Source: Desulfocapsa sp. (GTDB lineage: Bacteria; Desulfobacterota; Desulfobulbia; Desulfobulbales; Desulfocapsaceae). Taken from it: a stretch of 42,524 nt of DNA. The translations under genes and the position numbers were made by a program. The stretch is taken from the NCBI GenBank assembly GCA_029935315.1, contig JAOZKN010000007.1:1-42524 (forward strand). Reading direction: 5' to 3'. The notes beneath the pieces are model-generated. The model saw only the letters and a list, made by a program, of their open reading frames with translations. It did no database searches and was not told where the DNA came from. The stretch's first letter is position 1, and each line of letters begins with the position of its first letter. Below, one piece after another: positions 40,116-42,524 of this stretch.

Positions 40116-41322
40116 AAAAGAGACAAAAGTCGATAAATCTACGGTGCTTATTCGGGTCATTGCCTGTGTGCTTATTCTGGCAGTGGGCGTTGTGGGCTTA
40201 AAACTACTGAAGGGCAGAAAGAAACCACCAGCCCACGCTGCTGTACAGGAGCGCCCCTTAAAGATTGAGGCGCAGTCAGTCTCTTTTTCCACTGTTCCTG
40301 TGCTTATTGAAGCCCATGGGCAGTTACGTTCCATCCGGATGGTGGAAATTGCCGCAGAAGTTGCAGGCAGTGTGGTGGAGGTGCATCCCCGCCTGCAGAG
40401 GGGCGAGGTGATCGCAGCGGGAGAACTTCTTTTTGCCATAGACGACCGGGACTATCGCAGTGAATACGAGAGCAATAAGACCCGTTTGATGATTTTAAAG
40501 CGCGATAAAGAACTCACCGCCAAAGAACTGGCTCGTGTACGTTCACTTTTTGAGAAAAGTAAGGTTGGAACCAGGGCTGGGGTCGAAAAGGCGGAACAGG
40601 CTGCAAACAGCAGTGCGGATCGACTGGCCCAGGTCAGGCAGGCCATGACAAGGTCCGGGATCAACCTGGAACGCTGTCGGGTTGTCGCACCTTTCACCTG
40701 TCGTATCACAAGCAAAAAAATTGAAAAGGGCCAGTATGTAGCACCTGGTAAAATAGTGCTGGGTCTTGCCGATGATGCCATCCTTGAGCTTGAAGTCCCC
40801 CTGGACAGCAGCGACGCCTTTCAGTGGTTGCAGTTTGCAGAGAACAGCGCAGCTGCCGGTGCATGGTTTGCAGAAATAAAACCTGTGCAGTGTGAGGTCA
40901 GCTGGACAGAAGATTCTGCCAACAGAGCCATTGGAGTCTTAAGCCGGGTCAGCTTCTTTGACGAGCAGACACGAACCGTGAAGGTCGTTCTCAATATTGA
41001 TGCCAGACAGTTTCAGGGACAAAAAGCAGCGATGCCACTGGTTGCCGGAATGTTCTGCCGGGTGCTTATTCCCGGTGGCAGTATGCAGCAGGTTGTGGAA
41101 CTGCCGCGCTGGGCAGTGAGTTTTGAAAATACGGTATACCTTATCCGGGACGGTCGTCTTGCCACAGTTCCAGTTGTTGTGGCGCGTGTTCAGGGCAATA
41201 AGTCCTTTATCAGTGCGGGCCTGAAAGATGGTGATCAGGTTGTGACCACCCGCCTGGTCAATCCTTTAGAGCGCAGTCTGGTGAAAGTTGTGGGTGGGAG
41301 CAGGAGCGCGAAACATGAATAA
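40102..41322 (+). CDS. RND efflux membrane-fusion (periplasmic adaptor) protein
   Basis: The 406-residue product has an N-terminal membrane anchor (about 14-37) and the HlyD/AcrA architecture: a lipoyl-like half motif (VEIAAEVAGSVVEVHPRLQRGEVIAAGELLFAIDDRDY), an alpha-helical hairpin (ESNKTRLMILKRDKELTAKELARV and later), the second lipoyl half (RVVAPFTCRITSKKIEKGQYVAPGKIVLGLAD), a beta-barrel and a membrane-proximal domain (VYLIRDGRLATVPVVV). It bridges the inner-membrane pump and an outer-membrane channel. Start at 40102, 40105 or 40108 (three in-frame ATGs) cannot be distinguished. The pump gene overlaps its stop by 8 bases. Confidence 0.93.
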   Translation: MMMSEKETKVDKSTVLIRVIACVLILAVGVVGLKLLKGRKKPPAHAAVQERPLKIEAQSVSFSTVPVLIEAHGQLRSIRMVEIAAEVAGSVVEVHPRLQRGEVIAAGELLFAIDDRDYRSEYESNKTRLMILKRDKELTAKELARVRSLFEKSKVGTRAGVEKAEQAANSSADRLAQVRQAMTRSGINLERCRVVAPFTCRITSKKIEKGQYVAPGKIVLGLADDAILELEVPLDSSDAFQWLQFAENSAAAGAWFAEIKPVQCEVSWTEDSANRAIGVLSRVSFFDEQTRTVKVVLNIDARQFQGQKAAMPLVAGMFCRVLIPGGSMQQVVELPRWAVSFENTVYLIRDGRLATVPVVVARVQGNKSFISAGLKDGDQVVTTRLVNPLERSLVKVVGGSRSAKHE

Positions 41323-42524
41323 CCTTCTTGCCTCCTTTGCCCGGAATACGGTTTTTGCCAATATTCTGCTGCTGTTGATCTTTTTTGCCGGTTTTCTGGC
41401 CACCAGTAATATGGTTCGTGAGAGTTTTCCTGAATTTTCCATAGATATGATCTCCATTTCTGTCATTTATCCGGGTGCAGATCCGGAAGAGGTGGAAGAG
41501 GGTATTAATCAAAAAATAGAGGAAGCTCTGGAATCCATCCAGGGCATAGACCGCTATACCACAAAATCCTACGAAAACCGGGCCACCGTCACCATTGAAG
41601 TAAAGGACGGCTATGACACTTCGGAAGTGCTCGGCAATGTTGAATCTCATGTAAATGCGATCTCCACCTTTCCACTGGGTGCGGAAAAACCGGTGATTCG
41701 TGAAATCGTTAAAAAGCAGGTGGTGATGCTACTGGCGCTGTCTGGTGATTTGAGTGAAAAACAACTCAAACAGTGGGGGGAGCGCATAAAGGACGAGGTG
41801 AAACTGATCCCGGTCATTTCACAGGTTGAGGCCTATGGAACCCGCGAGTATGAGATTGGCATTGAAATCTCTGAGGAACGCCTGCGTCGTTATGGTCTCA
41901 CCTTCGAGCAGGTTGCTGTTGCTGTGCGCAAATCAAGTATTAACCTGACCGGTGGAACACTGAGAACCGTCGGTGAAGAGATCAGAATTCGTACTGTGGG
42001 AAGAAAGTATACGGGGGCTGAGCTTGCGGACATCGTAGTTCTGGCACGACCCGGCGGGGAGATCATTACCCTGGATCGTTTGGCAGAAATTCATGATGCC
42101 TTTACCGAGGATCCTGTTTTTGCCACCATCGACGATCAACCGGCAATGTTTGTGCAAATTGCCAAGACCGAGGAGGAGGATGCCATCAAGATTTCCAATT
42201 CAGTGCAGGCCTTTGTGGCTGAAAAAGAAAAAATCCTCCCTCCCGGTGTCCATATTTCCGTGTTCTACGATACCACTGATTCTCTGCGGGGGCGTATTCA
42301 GCTGCTTACCCGCAACGGTGTGATTGGTCTTTGTCTTGTCTTTTTTATGCTCTGGCTTTTTCTTGATTTACGACTCTCCTTCTGGGCAGGGCTTGGTATT
42401 CCAATCTCCATTGCCGGTGCCATGTTTATTCTCTGGTCCATCGATGCCACCATCAATATGATTTCACTCTTTGGCCTGATCATGGTGCTTGGCATTGTGG
42501 TGGATGATGCCATTGTGGTGGGAG
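41315..42524 (+). CDS. RND-family efflux pump permease (5' part only)
   Basis: The gene starts at ATG 41315 with AGGAG upstream and runs off the right edge, leaving 403 residues. TM1 (about 10-27), the first porter domain (ISISVIYPGADPEEVEEGINQKIEEALESIQGID), IKISNSVQAFV and TM2-TM4 are seen; VVDDAIVVG near the end carries the TM4 acidic residues of the proton relay. Multidrug, heavy-metal or lipid substrates are all possible. It is the third gene of the marR-adaptor-pump operon; an outer-membrane channel gene, if any, would lie beyond the window. Confidence 0.92.
   Translation, partial: MNNLLASFARNTVFANILLLLIFFAGFLATSNMVRESFPEFSIDMISISVIYPGADPEEVEEGINQKIEEALESIQGIDRYTTKSYENRATVTIEVKDGYDTSEVLGNVESHVNAISTFPLGAEKPVIREIVKKQVVMLLALSGDLSEKQLKQWGERIKDEVKLIPVISQVEAYGTREYEIGIEISEERLRRYGLTFEQVAVAVRKSSINLTGGTLRTVGEEIRIRTVGRKYTGAELADIVVLARPGGEIITLDRLAEIHDAFTEDPVFATIDDQPAMFVQIAKTEEEDAIKISNSVQAFVAEKEKILPPGVHISVFYDTTDSLRGRIQLLTRNGVIGLCLVFFMLWLFLDLRLSFWAGLGIPISIAGAMFILWSIDATINMISLFGLIMVLGIVVDDAIVVG

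Noticed and set aside
1-42524. Riboswitches, CRISPR arrays, prophage or insertion sequence genes
   Set aside because: I looked for direct-repeat arrays, transposase or integrase frames and leader structures such as cobalamin or SAM motifs and saw none that I could support.

Overview
The window is a gene-dense bacterial chromosome segment (about 45 protein genes, four tRNAs, no insertion sequence, phage or CRISPR array). The combination of a methyltetrahydrofolate methyltransferase with a corrinoid-protein reactivator, a DsrE-family protein, a LarC nickel-cofactor gene, multi-cluster 4Fe-4S proteins and indirect amidation (gatB) suggests an anaerobic member of the former Deltaproteobacteria, most like a Desulfobulbales sulfur-cycle bacterium. 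This assignment is an inference from gene content, not from a marker-gene search.

Layout. 1-2.4 kb: one-carbon/corrinoid genes on the minus strand; the corrinoid-activating protein carries an in-frame TAG. 2.7-5.3 kb: prmA, rsmE, then rnhA in the opposite direction. 5.5-8.7 kb: a 37-residue membrane protein and an envelope module (COG3014-like lipoprotein and LpoB, divergent from a PEGA-domain exported protein). 8.8-12.5 kb: a very large radical SAM / ArsM-like methyltransferase / DUF5714 fusion with a membrane protein. 12.8-17.2 kb: a 53-residue membrane protein, radA, an EI24/CysZ-like protein, a class III nucleotide cyclase and rdgB. 17.4-20.5 kb: queH overlapping a NifA-like sigma-54 activator, two tRNA-Ser genes, an SH3b protein. 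20.7-24 kb: parA-parB followed by three small-module genes (MTH1187 family, CD1871A-like CXXC peptide, polyferredoxin), with a perfect parS beside parA. 24-27.6 kb: nadB, a double-ACT protein and a DUF711 protein. 27.7-27.9 kb: tRNA-Glu and tRNA-Lys. 28.3-32.8 kb: two RdgC-like genes, gatB, radC, hemW. 32.9-35.2 kb: DsrE protein and small exported proteins. 35.2-38.4 kb: def-fmt-larC-pgpA operon on the minus strand. 38.5-42.5 kb: plsY, a J-domain protein, then a marR-regulated RND efflux operon cut by the window end.

The intergenic spaces are unusual: at least five kinds of long palindromic or inverted-repeat element (105-215 bp) fill the gaps between genes. One kind is present twice at exactly the same length, with a compensatory base change in its terminal arms. 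The most notable items are the multi-domain arsenic-methyltransferase-like fusion, the amber-interrupted corrinoid activator, the palindromic elements, and a pair of neighbouring tRNAs each with one unpaired stem position.
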